DNA from: Physcomitrium patens
Lineage: Eukaryota; Streptophyta; Bryopsida; Funariales; Funariaceae
Direction: 5' to 3'
Assembly: GCF_000002425.4 (NCBI RefSeq)
Contig: NC_037261.1
Location: forward strand, 3,843,362 to 3,907,361
DNA length: 64,000 nt
Numbering within the stretch: position 1 is the first letter of the stretch; each line of letters starts with the position of its first letter. Positions 1 through 10,382 of the stretch are shown one piece after another. The notes beneath the pieces were generated by a model, which was not told the DNA's origin, ran no database searches, and worked only from the letters and a program-made list of their open reading frames with translations. Both the position numbers and the translations under genes were made by a program.

Positions 1-99
1 GTTCTATTTAGCTCTTGTAATGAATAGATTGCATTATAATAAACAATTGTTATCACACATTGTCTAAACTATCATATAGAATTTTTCTTTAAAGTATTA

Positions 100-830
100 T
101 GTTGATTGTCCAAACTACTATTATAGATTAAAATCCAATTACCTTCTTGAATTGTCTTAGGTCTCAATTGTTGTTGCTTATAAAATTATGTTGTATTATG
201 TAACCTTGCTCTTTTTAATCTTCTAGTCTTTGCTCAAGTTATAGAACTCTAATAGCTAAAAGTTCTTATCTTGTTAATTCACCTTCCTTTAGTATCTTAC
301 TTCAAGTAAGTACTTTTTTTTCAATTGGCATAATAGATTTTTGACCTATCATGAGCTCAATAGGCATATATTCTATTATTGAACTATGAGTTGGATGATC
401 AATCTATAATGTAAATAACAAAAGTTGATGCCATTTTTTTACCTTTCCATTATAAGCTTTAATTAATACTTTTATAATTGACAGATTATTACATTCACTT
501 TTCATATTTCCTTCAAGATTATAAGCAGTAATCAATAATAATTTAATTCCACATATCTTAAAGAATTTACTAGCTTTTTGTACATTTAATTCTTCATGAC
601 CTGCATTGATTTTTTTTTATACATCCATAGCACCAAAAAACATCTTCAAGCAAAAATCTACAAATCTCTTTTGTAGACTTTGTTCTCAATGCTCTACCTT
701 CTACTTGGTTTGATAAATCTTAACAAGTGTAGAACAAATATCTCATTTGTCATAATCCAATTAGTACAATAATCAAATCAATAATCCATTTAAAATTAAT
801 AGTTAAAGGATATATTATATATAAGCCATT
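100..830 (-). mobile_element. Decayed Ty3/gypsy integrase remnant
   Basis: Read on the minus strand, this stretch carries a broken integrase core. Recognisable blocks in order are QMRYLF, then NQVEGRALRTK followed by CRFLLEDV (about 620-740), AYNGKVKKWH (about 430-475), a block near 340-400 reading HPTHSSIIEYMPIELMIGQ, and a tail with RLEDLKRARL. This order is that of a Ty3/gypsy integrase C-terminal half. Several stops interrupt the frame, so it is inactive. It lies in opposite orientation to the next gypsy fragment. Gag, protease and reverse transcriptase are not seen; they may lie outside the window or be lost. Confidence 0.7.
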
Positions 831-1139
831 TTGATGTCATATATTAGAATATGCTTCATAAGTTTCACATGATTTTATAAATAAAAGCACACCTCAATAT
901 ATATTTTTTTATCAATATTATTCTTTGAGTTTAACAAAAGTAGCTCAAATTTTCTTATGTTCTACCAACAAACTACCATGAAATCCTTTTAGTAGTTTTT
1001 ATTTTTTTTCTTTATTTTTTTATCACTTATTGTAGCATCTCAATTCCTTTCTTTGGTTTCTTCCATAAAAACCCTCCTTAAAGCAAAATCTATATGTCTT
1101 TCTTCAAGATTCATGTCTTTGATAGCAACTTTTTGATAT

Positions 1140-2735
1140 CCAATTGAGTATAAGCAAGGGCAACAACATACTATGCTAAACAACTTATTGCGAAGAGTAG
1201 ACTTAAAAGACAAATTGAGAGATAAGATAGAAATTGCTACCATTAGTAGTATTATTTTAGATCTAATCAAAGAGGTAGAATGGAAGGAAGATACGCATCA
1301 AAATGCTTATTTGAAGATAGTTAGAAATTAATTGAAGATAGGTGATATACAATATGAAGATTACTCTGTTATTGATGGCTTGCTTTATTTCAAGAAGCGA
1401 ATTTATATACCAGATAATATTAAACTTTAGATGTACATACTTCAAGAAGGACATGACATCCCAATATTTGGACATCTAAGATGAGAGAAGGCTATTGAAC
1501 AAATCTCAAGGACATGATTTTGGATAAGTTTGGATCGTATTATTTGAGCCTTTGTATGCTCCTATGAATCATGTCAATATAAGCACATCACACAATATTT
1601 CTTAAATTATTATAGCTAATTTTGCTACCTATGATATATTAAAAGGAAGTGACTATGGATCTCATTATGTATTTACTGCCGATGCATCATAATCATATTA
1701 CAATTATCATCTTTGTAAATCAATTCTTAAAGCAACTTTACTTGGTTGCAGTGCACTTCAATATAGATGTCTCAACGCTTAGATGAGTCTACTTTGATAA
1801 TGTCTTTTGTCACCATAAATTATCTCATGTTATCATTTTAGATCAAGATCCACGCTTCACGAGAAGTTTTTGGTAAGTTTTTTTTAAGCTACTAGACACA
1901 TGACTTGCCATGTTTACAAACTTTTAACCTTAAACAGATAGACAAACAAAGCATGCAAATTGGACCTTGGAGGATATGTTGTAGGCATTTGTGGTGGTTC
2001 ATCATAATGATTAGAATGAATACTTGATATCTTTGGAGTTTTCTTAGAATGATAATTTCTAAGCAAGTATCGATCATTCACCATTTTTCCTTAATATCGA
2101 TTAATATCTAATTACGTCAGCAACTTTCTATCATTCTATTGATACCAATAACTCGACAATAGAGAAATTTTACAATGGCTTATAATGGCCTTAGAAGAAG
2201 TATGGCACTACCTCCTTACTACACAGAATTAACATAAGTAGTATGTGGATAATCATCGCCAATACAAAAACTTTTAAGAGGGTGATAAAGTATTACTCTT
2301 CAATGCCAATTTACTACTTGCTACATCAATCTAAATCCATAAATTAGCACCTCGATGGCTTGGACCTTTCTACATTTCTATAATGATTTTTGATGTTGCA
2401 TATTGTCTCGAGCTTTTGCCACATATTCAAGTCCATCCAATCTTACATATTTTTGTAACTTAAGAAATTTCATACCAAGCCAAAGTGCTTTTCAGATCAA
2501 CACCAATCACCACCACTATTAGTTGTAGTTGATGACCAACAAGAATATGAAGTAGACAACATTTTGGAGCATCGCTACCTTTGTTGTGGCAATAGACGTC
2601 CACAACTTCACTACAAAGTTCTTTAGAAAGGTTATCCTATTCATGATGCAATGTGGGAACTTTCAAAAAACCTCACTCATTGCCAAAAGATAGCTTGGAA
2701 ATACCATTGGGAGCAAAAAGATGGTGTTTCACATT
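1140..2735 (+). mobile_element. Decayed Ty3/gypsy chromovirus 3' part (integrase plus chromodomain)
   Basis: A plus-strand pol relic. From 5' to 3': the end of RNase H/linker (RRVDLKDKLRDKIE, about 1190-1230); the integrase zinc domain of H-H-C-C type (YIPDN, ILQEGHDIPIFGHL, then CSYESCQYKH, about 1375-1590); the integrase core (FVNQF, HFNIDVSTLR, ILDQDPRFT near 1840); a block with ANWTLEDML and SPFFLNID (about 1955-2095); and a C-terminal chromodomain (YEVDNILEHRY, YKVLWKGYPIHDAMWE, NLTHCQKIAW, about 2545-2705). Most lesions look like C-to-T or G-to-A changes, for example TAG or TGA where CAG, CGA or TGG is expected, the pattern left by methylated cytosine decay. Frame is largely preserved but stops are many. 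The 5' half of the element is absent. Confidence 0.85.
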
Positions 2736-3320
2736 AGTAGAGTTGGATTAATTATAATAGGATATAGATAAGATAATTATATAGATAGTCAGAACCATGG
2801 AAGTTTCTAGAATTGAGATTAGGTTAGTAGACCAAGTAGGATCTTCTATGTAACATTCTAGAAAGAGTTTAGGGTGGTTGTTTAGATAAGTCCTATTATG
2901 GGACTTTCTAGAAAATAAGTTTAAGGTACTTATCTAAGTAGGATCCACCACCTAAAAACATTCTAGAAAGTCCAAGGTGGTAGTATAAGATATAAATAGG
3001 ATTGGCTAGAGCCTTTTGGAGCATTTGGTTAGATATGACTCTAGATCTTTTCTCTTAGTAAAATTTGGTTTTGCATCTTTGTATTCAGTTCTGTTTTGTT
3101 TTGTTCTATTTTTTTTTTGCTCGATTTTATCTTTCATGTCCTATTATATTTAATTCCGTTTAGTTTTGTTTTGGTTTGTTTTGTCCTATTTTGTAATGAG
3201 TCTTTATGTTGCTATGGATTAAAAGAATCTTAGGTATTTGAGATAGTTTGGTCCTGTTTCAACTACTTCTCATGGAAGTCATCTCTACAAAGGAGATGAT
3301 TATCACAAACATAATCAACA
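2725..3320 (+). repeat. Probable 3' LTR of the gypsy element
   Basis: It begins just after a purine-rich stretch (gggagcaaaaagatgg, about 2709-2724) that could be the polypurine tract, right behind the chromodomain. It has a TATA-like promoter element, tataaatagg at 2991-3000, followed by a T/G-rich segment ending near 3320 with several candidate CA ends. The matching 5' LTR is not in the window, so the ends are approximate. Confidence 0.5.
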
Positions 3321-4023
3321 CTAGGAATTATCTAAACAAAAAGAATTAAGTAGAAATCACTAAATATAAGTAAATTATGTATTATCTTATAAACAAGCTT
3401 TTTAGAAGCTTAATAGATGTAGATTGACTTTATATGTATCTATTGGTAAATAGTAGGTTAAACACTTGGTCTATAACTTGGCTATGTGCACATATAGGAA
3501 ATTATCTTACAAATTAAACATATGTCTTGTAAATTAGGCATGTGTTGGAGGTCCTATAAAATATTGTTATGTATTTTTTAGTTACGTAGCATACATAGAG
3601 GAAAAAAATGATGCCTTCTTCAATCTTGTCAATTCTTTTCTTGCTTTTAGTCCAGTTTCAAGGATCTCTAGTTTCATAATCTTTGACAACAATCATTATA
3701 ATTCCTTCTTAAATATACTTCTTTTTTTTTTACATTTTTTTTATCTCTCTTAAAAAAAACATCTCACTTATTTATTTACTTTTTTTTGAGTTTTTTTCTT
3801 CATAGCCTTAAAAAATAGAAAGCTTCAAAGAAAACGAAAATAATAAATCAAATAAACAATCTCAATTTAAGTAGGTTTGAAAAAAACAAAAAAAAAAACA
3901 AAACAAAACAAAACAAAATAAAACAAAAAAAAATAAGATTAATCAACTATAATATATAGCAGAGAAACTTAGAACATAATTAGATTTTGTGTTTATGCAT
4001 CTAATACTTGTCTCTACTAATGT

Positions 4024-4067
<44 letters not shown>

Positions 4068-4612
4068 AACAAATTGATATATAGAATCTCATTAATTCTA
4101 TTAATAGATAATATAATAGGCTTTCTTCATATTTCACATCCATGCCATCACTTGTATTTATAAGACAAACAATACTTCAATCTTTTCTAGACCAATTTTA
4201 AATTAATTCAAATTTTGATGTGTTTCTTATCTTGTGACTAATTTTATCTTGTGACTAATTTTTAATGATATAAAATTTTAAAATATATTATTATACAATT
4301 AATTTGAAATGGTATATTAATATATTTATTGATTAAATTGGATCCATAAAAGATTTAAGGTATTAATGTGAAAAATATAATAATAATAATAATAATAATA
4401 ATACTTTATATTTAAAGATAAAAAAGAGTAAACCATGAATTATTGTATTCAAAAGCACTGTACACTTTATATACAAAAGATGTAGAAGACTATTTTCCAA
4501 ATTGAGATCCTATGAACTGTCTATGCAGATCCTTTTCCTCACAATGGCAAACAATGGTTTAGTGCATAAATGGCGTATGAAAATCTGTTCCTTTATCTTA
4601 GAAACGAGGTAC
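3321..4612. other. AT-rich intergenic DNA with poly-A tract
   Basis: No coding sequence seen. It contains an uninterrupted A tract of 39 bases (4027-4065), A-rich runs near 3880-3930, and a (TAA/AAT)n stretch at about 4378-4403. The tract may be the relic of a retroposed tail, but no retroposon body was identified. Confidence 0.6.
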
Positions 4613-5410
4613 CTATTCAACAAAATTATTATCATACCACGGATTTATCACAATTATGAATTTTGGATACAATGAACTCCCCATACTCTGATGCCATCTC
4701 ATAACGGCACCCACTAACAACGACCAAGAGCCCACGGAGAGAGACGACACACGGTCACCTCCACACGTGGTACCCATCGCCGCGTGGGTTCTATTCCCAC
4801 CGCCGAACGGCGCTGGGGTTGATGTTGCGGCCGCTGCAGCACCGCAACGCAACGCAATGGCATGAATTGTGCACATGTGGATCGGAAGCACACAACTGCA
4901 AGTACTAGTTGGAAAGAGGAATTCGTCCCGCTGAGGAGGAGGAACGTCGACACAGGAACCCAGGCCTACGGTAGTTATTCGAATGTGTACCCGTTTGAGC
5001 CTCCTGGACTGCAGGTTGCACTGCAGTTTGTGGGGCTGAATTGATCCTGGTGCCGCAGCTCCTCCTTCCGCCTCCCTCTTCCTCCCGTCACGAATGCTCC
5101 GGCTTTCGACGTTTTGCGCACATCTCTGTGTGCAAGAGAGGCCCGAAGTGCCCCACCAGGCATTCTTTCTCAGTGCCCAGCAACGTCCTCTCAACAATGC
5201 TGGTCTCATGGAAGTCAGATTCTCAGTTCCTTCGGTTGCAATGGATTGTTGAATCTGGGAGAATAGCTGTGAAGTTTGAAGTTGACTTTTTGTGGGAGGC
5301 GGATTTGCTGCTGCTGAGAACAACCTCTCGAACGAGGACATGTGATGCGCAATATGGAATTGTCGCAGTGGTGAAATGAGCTGATGCTGTTTGAAGTTGC
5401 AGCTGGGCAT
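4613..5410 (-). CDS. Hypothetical 265-aa ORF, unrecognised
   Basis: An intronless ATG-to-stop frame of 265 codons in a GC-richer island. A frame this long is unlikely by chance at this composition, so a gene or gene relic is plausible, but I recognise no family. The N-terminus (MPSCNFKQHQLISPLRQF, later SSFERLFSAAANPPPTK) is basic and Ser-rich, like an organelle presequence. The middle is rich in Arg and Gly, the C-terminus hydrophobic. It is head-to-head with TBCE, about 270 bp apart, so the two could share a promoter. Alternative: it is the GC-rich 5' flank of TBCE and not translated. Plus-strand frames of 60 and 112 codons overlap it and look weaker. Confidence 0.3.
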   Translation of the reverse strand: MPSCNFKQHQLISPLRQFHIAHHMSSFERLFSAAANPPPTKSQLQTSQLFSQIQQSIATEGTENLTSMRPALLRGRCWALRKNAWWGTSGLSCTQRCAQNVESRSIRDGRKREAEGGAAAPGSIQPHKLQCNLQSRRLKRVHIRITTVGLGSCVDVPPPQRDEFLFPTSTCSCVLPIHMCTIHAIALRCGAAAAATSTPAPFGGGNRTHAAMGTTCGGDRVSSLSVGSWSLLVGAVMRWHQSMGSSLYPKFIIVINPWYDNNFVE

Positions 5411-5682
5411 CTACAAAAGCTCAATCCTTGGCCTGGATTTCATTCAAGTCCCGCTTAGACAGGGGTGGGCTTTTCAATTTGGGTTTGTAAGGTCTCATTC
5501 ATTGTGGAACACATGAAACGATGCACCGTTGTCCAACTTAAGAAACAATGTGACGACCTTCTCGGGATCGATTGCAAATAATATGCTCATAACACTTTCT
5601 ATGATTTTTCGGCACATGGTTTTCAGCAGCACAACTCACCCTCCTTCGATTATGTTGATGCCACATGTGCCTCCAGTCGACC

Positions 5683-7611
5683 ATGACGGGTGGCGAAGTT
5701 GCGGATGCGAGGGTCTGTGAAATTGCAAGGCAGCAGTTGAAGTTAGGGCAGCGAGTTTCCTCCTTGAACACAGAGAAGGGCCCTCAGTTAGGAAGCGTGA
5801 AGTTCGTTGGTATCGTGAATGGGTTCAAGGGCATCTGGGTTGGGGTGGACTGGGACAGCGGCCAAGGTCGCCACAACGGCGTGGTGGACGGAGTGCGTTA
5901 TTTCGACACAGTTGGAGAGAAGTCCGGCTCCTTTGTGCGGCCTCACACACTCAGCACGGGAGTATCGTTGCTGGATGCTTTGACCTCGAAATACAGAGCA
6001 AGCAGTAATAGAAAAGACGAGCCAGGTTTGTTTATCTCCCAAATCAAAAATTCGTGTGACCCATACAAGGAGTAGTAGTTTCCTGTGATAAGTTTTAACA
6101 TGTTCACAGAAGATCCAAGTGGCTGATTCCTTTGACGTACACTTTCAGGACCACTCTCAATTAGGTTCCGTTGTGGTTAATAGTAGATATATGCAACCAC
6201 ACAGACATTCATTCAACTATCCACCTAATCTGCGATATTTGTTGCATTGTGTTTCATCAGTGATACTTATGTTACATCTTTCTGAAATTTTATGCAGACG
6301 AGGAAATGTATGTGTTATCAACGGGTAAGAAAAGACAGACAAAGGTTCCTGTGCTCCTTGTCGGCAAAAAGCAAGTGGAAGATCGGCAGGGGCAACTAGG
6401 CATTCTGCGATTAGCAGCTCTCACGTATGCAGGCGTGTGCTGTGCAGGCCCAGCGGGGCATATACGAGATGTTGCTCCGAGTAACTAACTGCCTATTATC
6501 ATCGACAACAACATTTAACCATACTTTTCGCACCGCTTATGAAAAATAGTACAGGACAGCCTCCGTTCCATTTTCGTCTGATATCAACATTGATGCAAAG
6601 TCTTACTTAGTAGAAGATACATTAACATCGCATTGCCGCCACATCTGATGGGATTGTAGGTGGTGTGATGTTCCCTGTACAGGTATTGAAGAGCTCGACC
6701 TCACTGGAAACCTTCTTCCCGATTGGCACGTAAGAGGAAACCTTTTTCACCTCGCTTACTTCTCGTTCACACACAGGCAAACATATATATATATATATAT
6801 ATATATAGCGAGAGAGAGAGAGAGAGAGCTTGCAACCACCCTGTGTGTGCATGATGCAATAGCACAATTTTCAAGAAATTGGTGAACAATGTTTCCACAA
6901 CATTGAAACTGGGAATCAGAAAGCAGGGGTGGATTTGAGTGGCAAATTTGTGAACACAAAAAAAATTGATATGAAATTGACGTATATGTTGGATTGAATT
7001 TCAACCATTACCTCAGCATCGACAAGAATGGTTATGTTTCGATTCAAGGACATAAATTCAACACACAAACCCCATGGTTGAAGGGACTTAAGGCTCCTGA
7101 CGCATGGTCAAACCTGGTAATGTGCAGGAGGTCAAACGGATCTGTGATGAGCTTCCAGCTCTTCGGATTCTAGAACTGAGTTGCAGCCGCTTCCCTTTTG
7201 CGGCAGCTGCCAAGCCTCTACTCGTATCATCAAACTTGACGGGAGTTGCTCTCAACCATTGCGGTTTGACATGGAGCCAAGTACGGTACACTTAAGGCTT
7301 TGTAGACATACCCATAATCACAACTTTTGGAACATATAAGCTTCACTTTTTTTTTTTTATCCATGTCAACTAAGCTGCACACACTTATGGCAACATGATT
7401 CAGGTGGACATTTTGAAGCATTACCTTCCAAATATTCAAGACTTGTCTTTGATTGGAAATTGTATCTCAAATTTCAAGGTGTTCTATGTTCTTTTGTTTG
7501 TTTGGTTGTCAAATTAATTCATCATACGAACGTATCCAATTTAAGTAATGCATAACTAGTTCTTGGATAAAAGGTCTCACCCAACGGCGGTTGCTCCCTC
7601 TTCAATCCCAC

Positions 7612-7648
<37 letters not shown>

Positions 7649-8331
7649 CAAGTGCTTAATTCTAAAACTGCAGGATATAAACGGGCAATCCTTGATGAAG
7701 CTGGGGGTTGGGAAACATTGGTAGGGCAGGATGGAAACGAAGATGCAGGTGGTTTTGTTCAAGGACTACAGACGTTGCGGCTCTTGAACTTGGATGACAA
7801 CTACTTGGAGGACTGGCAAGAAGTGATGAAGCTCTCCAAGCTCCCAAGGTAATAAATCCTTCACCTCTCCACCTTCATTTCATGCTTTCGATTCTGGCAC
7901 CCACATCACCCCCCGAAGCATACACTATGACCTATGATAGCACTTCTCTTGTGCCTGCAGTTTAGCAAAATTGTGCTTGAACGGCAATCGCTTGACGCTT
8001 GTTGAATATCTGGCAAGGTCTGGAGACAGAAACAGCACCTCTTTGCCTTTCGTTTCACTGCTCTGCCTCTACTTGGGTAAGCCTTCTTCTCACATCAATA
8101 TCCTCCTTTTCAAGCTTCACCTAATTCCAGCAGGGAGAATAGAAAAAAGAGAGAAACAACAAATTGGGCATATCATTTGATGTCTTTCTGTTCCTCTCCT
8201 CGTGATGTGGCTCTAGAGAACTGGACATAATGTGTGCCCACAACTTGTAGGTAGAAACAACCTTGCCGACTGGTCCTCTGTGGATGCTTTAGACTGGTTC
8301 CCCTCGCTTCAGGTAAACACACCCAGAATGT

Positions 8332-8365
<34 letters not shown>

Positions 8366-10382
8366 ATGCATTTCTAGTAGGTTTCCTGTTCTCGTGAATC
8401 TCAGCTGTAACTGTTGGCTCTGGTGTAGGATGTGCGCTTGTCAGATAATCCATTAACGGATCACAAAACGGGGACTGCAACGAGGTTCATGCTGATAGCT
8501 CGCATGGGCAGCTTGTCTTGTCTCAATGGCAGCTTGGTGAGTGAGCTCCTCATTCACACCCACTTGTTTAATTAACTCACCTGCTATGCTGTGCTCACAG
8601 TTACAAGTCATGAGGTTTTTGTTTATGGTTTTGAGATTTTGAACATTGTTACTCTTGAAGTCACACGTTTCGGATAAGTGTGGCAGATAAAACCAAGAGA
8701 GCGCAGGGACTCGGAAATCAGGTTTAGCTCTCCTCCTTTGCTTTTGCCTTGACTGGCGTATTTACTACGTGTTTGGTTTTTCTAGCGTTAACTACCTCAT
8801 TCCTCATCAATGTGGATCTTTCCAAAATTTTCTCTATTTTTTTTTAAGAAACTTGTAGATTTTTAAGTATTCGTGAGGATAAAAAAGGGAGAAGAATAGA
8901 TAAAACAGAATGACTTCGCAATCTTTAATGTTTTTTTGTTTTAATTTTTTTTTATCAAAGGTTAGTGCTAATCTTTTGTTTTAGACTTTTTGTTTAAGTT
9001 CAATAAATGAACTATATCGAATTTTTCAAGTGATTTGGAATTATTGTTGTTAGTAAAAAGAATTGTGAGTTTGTTTCGAATGAAATCGTTTGAGTTGCCA
9101 ATTTCTAGAGCAATTGTTTTTTTCGGTTTATTTTTTGATTTTTTGATTTGTTTGAGTTATTGGGATGTAATTGATGCAGATATGTGAGGCATGTGCTCCA
9201 AACCATGAGAACCCAAAGCAAAGAAAGAATAATTAAAAGTCATCCTCGGTTTGAGAAGTTAAGGATGATCCATGATTTGCCTGAAGATATTTGGAGTTCT
9301 GGATACATCAACACTGCCAACTCCGACTCTTTTGCAAACAATTTCTTTGGTACAATGTCAATATTTTCAATTAATAAAATAAAAGAAAAAAAGAAAAAAA
9401 GATTTAAATTTAAAGGATAAAAATTAGGTAGTTGGTACAGCAATGAAAGCACGCTGTACCAACTGTACGCTCGCAAGAAAGAGGATCATATATATATATA
9501 TACACAGACATACATGTATTCAGTTATAAACATGGAACTCAAGAATATACATTTTGAATTATATACAAGATGTAATTTTTTTTATAAATTACATTATTTC
9601 TGAAAATGTGAATGGGGTTTTGTTATTTGATTTTAGTATGGAATTCATTTTTATTACATTTCATTTTATTATTATTATTATCCTTCGTCAATTCACAGCG
9701 GTAACAATAGAGTGTGTTGCTGCTGGAGTTGGAGAATGTGCGTCCATCACAAAAAAACTGCCTCTTGCAACCACGGTTTGTGTCTTTGTGGACCTCCATT
9801 TCATTTCTTATCGTGACAACCCAAAATAAAAAATAATAATAAAAAAAAACTTCTAATTGATGATTTTTTGTGTTTGAAATTCATTATATGCTCTAAAAAC
9901 AATGTCGAAGTCTGTTTTTTACTCAAATGCACGTCTTTGCAGATAGGAAAGTTGAAGGTGGTTTGTGAAAGTCTTTTTAAATTGCCTTCTAATCAACAAC
10001 GCCTGTATTTCAAAGACCAGGCAATTTTAACCACTATTTTAATATGTCCCAATCTGTACTTTTGTGTGAATGCAAAACATCATTGCATTTTTTAAAAGCT
10101 AATTTAATATGACCTTAAAATAACTCGTGATTGTTTACATACAAATATATAAATGTATGAATGATATATCTTTAAAAATCATAATATGCAACTTTATGAA
10201 TTAAGCATGTAACAATAAGGATGAAAATAAATAAATGAGTGGAATTTGAATTGAATTTAAAGGTTATATCAGATTAAACCAAATTTACATGCATTGTTGT
10301 TATCTATTTTTGCAGGATTCACCCATTCCAATTGAATTGAAAGATGATTTAGAAACATTAGCAGATGTAGGCATTGGTCCAG
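5683..10382 (+). CDS. TBCE: Tubulin-folding cofactor E (last exon not found)
   Basis: TBCE works with cofactors C and D to fold and release alpha-tubulin/beta-tubulin dimers in the cytosol. Exons as read: 5683-6025, 6298-6480, 6683-6729, 7128-7280, 7404-7478, 7674-7848, 7961-8076, 8251-8312, 8429-8536, 8687-8721, 9180-9349, 9699-9775, 9943-10020, 10316-10382. The first exon encodes an N-terminal CAP-Gly domain (GFKGIWVGVDWDSGQGRHNG, RYF, GSFVRPH). The middle exons encode leucine-rich repeats (IEELDLTGNLLPDW, LRLLNLDDNYLEDW, LCLNGNRL). The last exons hold the ubiquitin-like end (GKLKVVCESLFKL, IPIELKDDLETLADVGIGPG). The start at 5683 gives MTGGEV; an in-frame ATG at 5665 also exists. Odd points: the intron at 10021-10315 starts with GC; the phase between exons 5 and 6 does not join; the short terminal exon was not found downstream in AT-rich DNA. 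Several introns hold (AT)n tracts. Confidence 0.93.

Noticed and set aside
4690..4720. Minus-strand tggcatcagag resembling an initiator-tRNA primer binding site
   Set aside because: It differs from the usual site at several bases and no LTR or gag lies in the right places around it.
4780..4812. tRNA T-arm look-alike: stem gtggg/cccac with loop ttctatt, matching a B box
   Set aside because: No A box or D arm lies upstream, and no 5' stem pairs with cgccgaa at the 3' side within 100 bp, so no tRNA can be folded.
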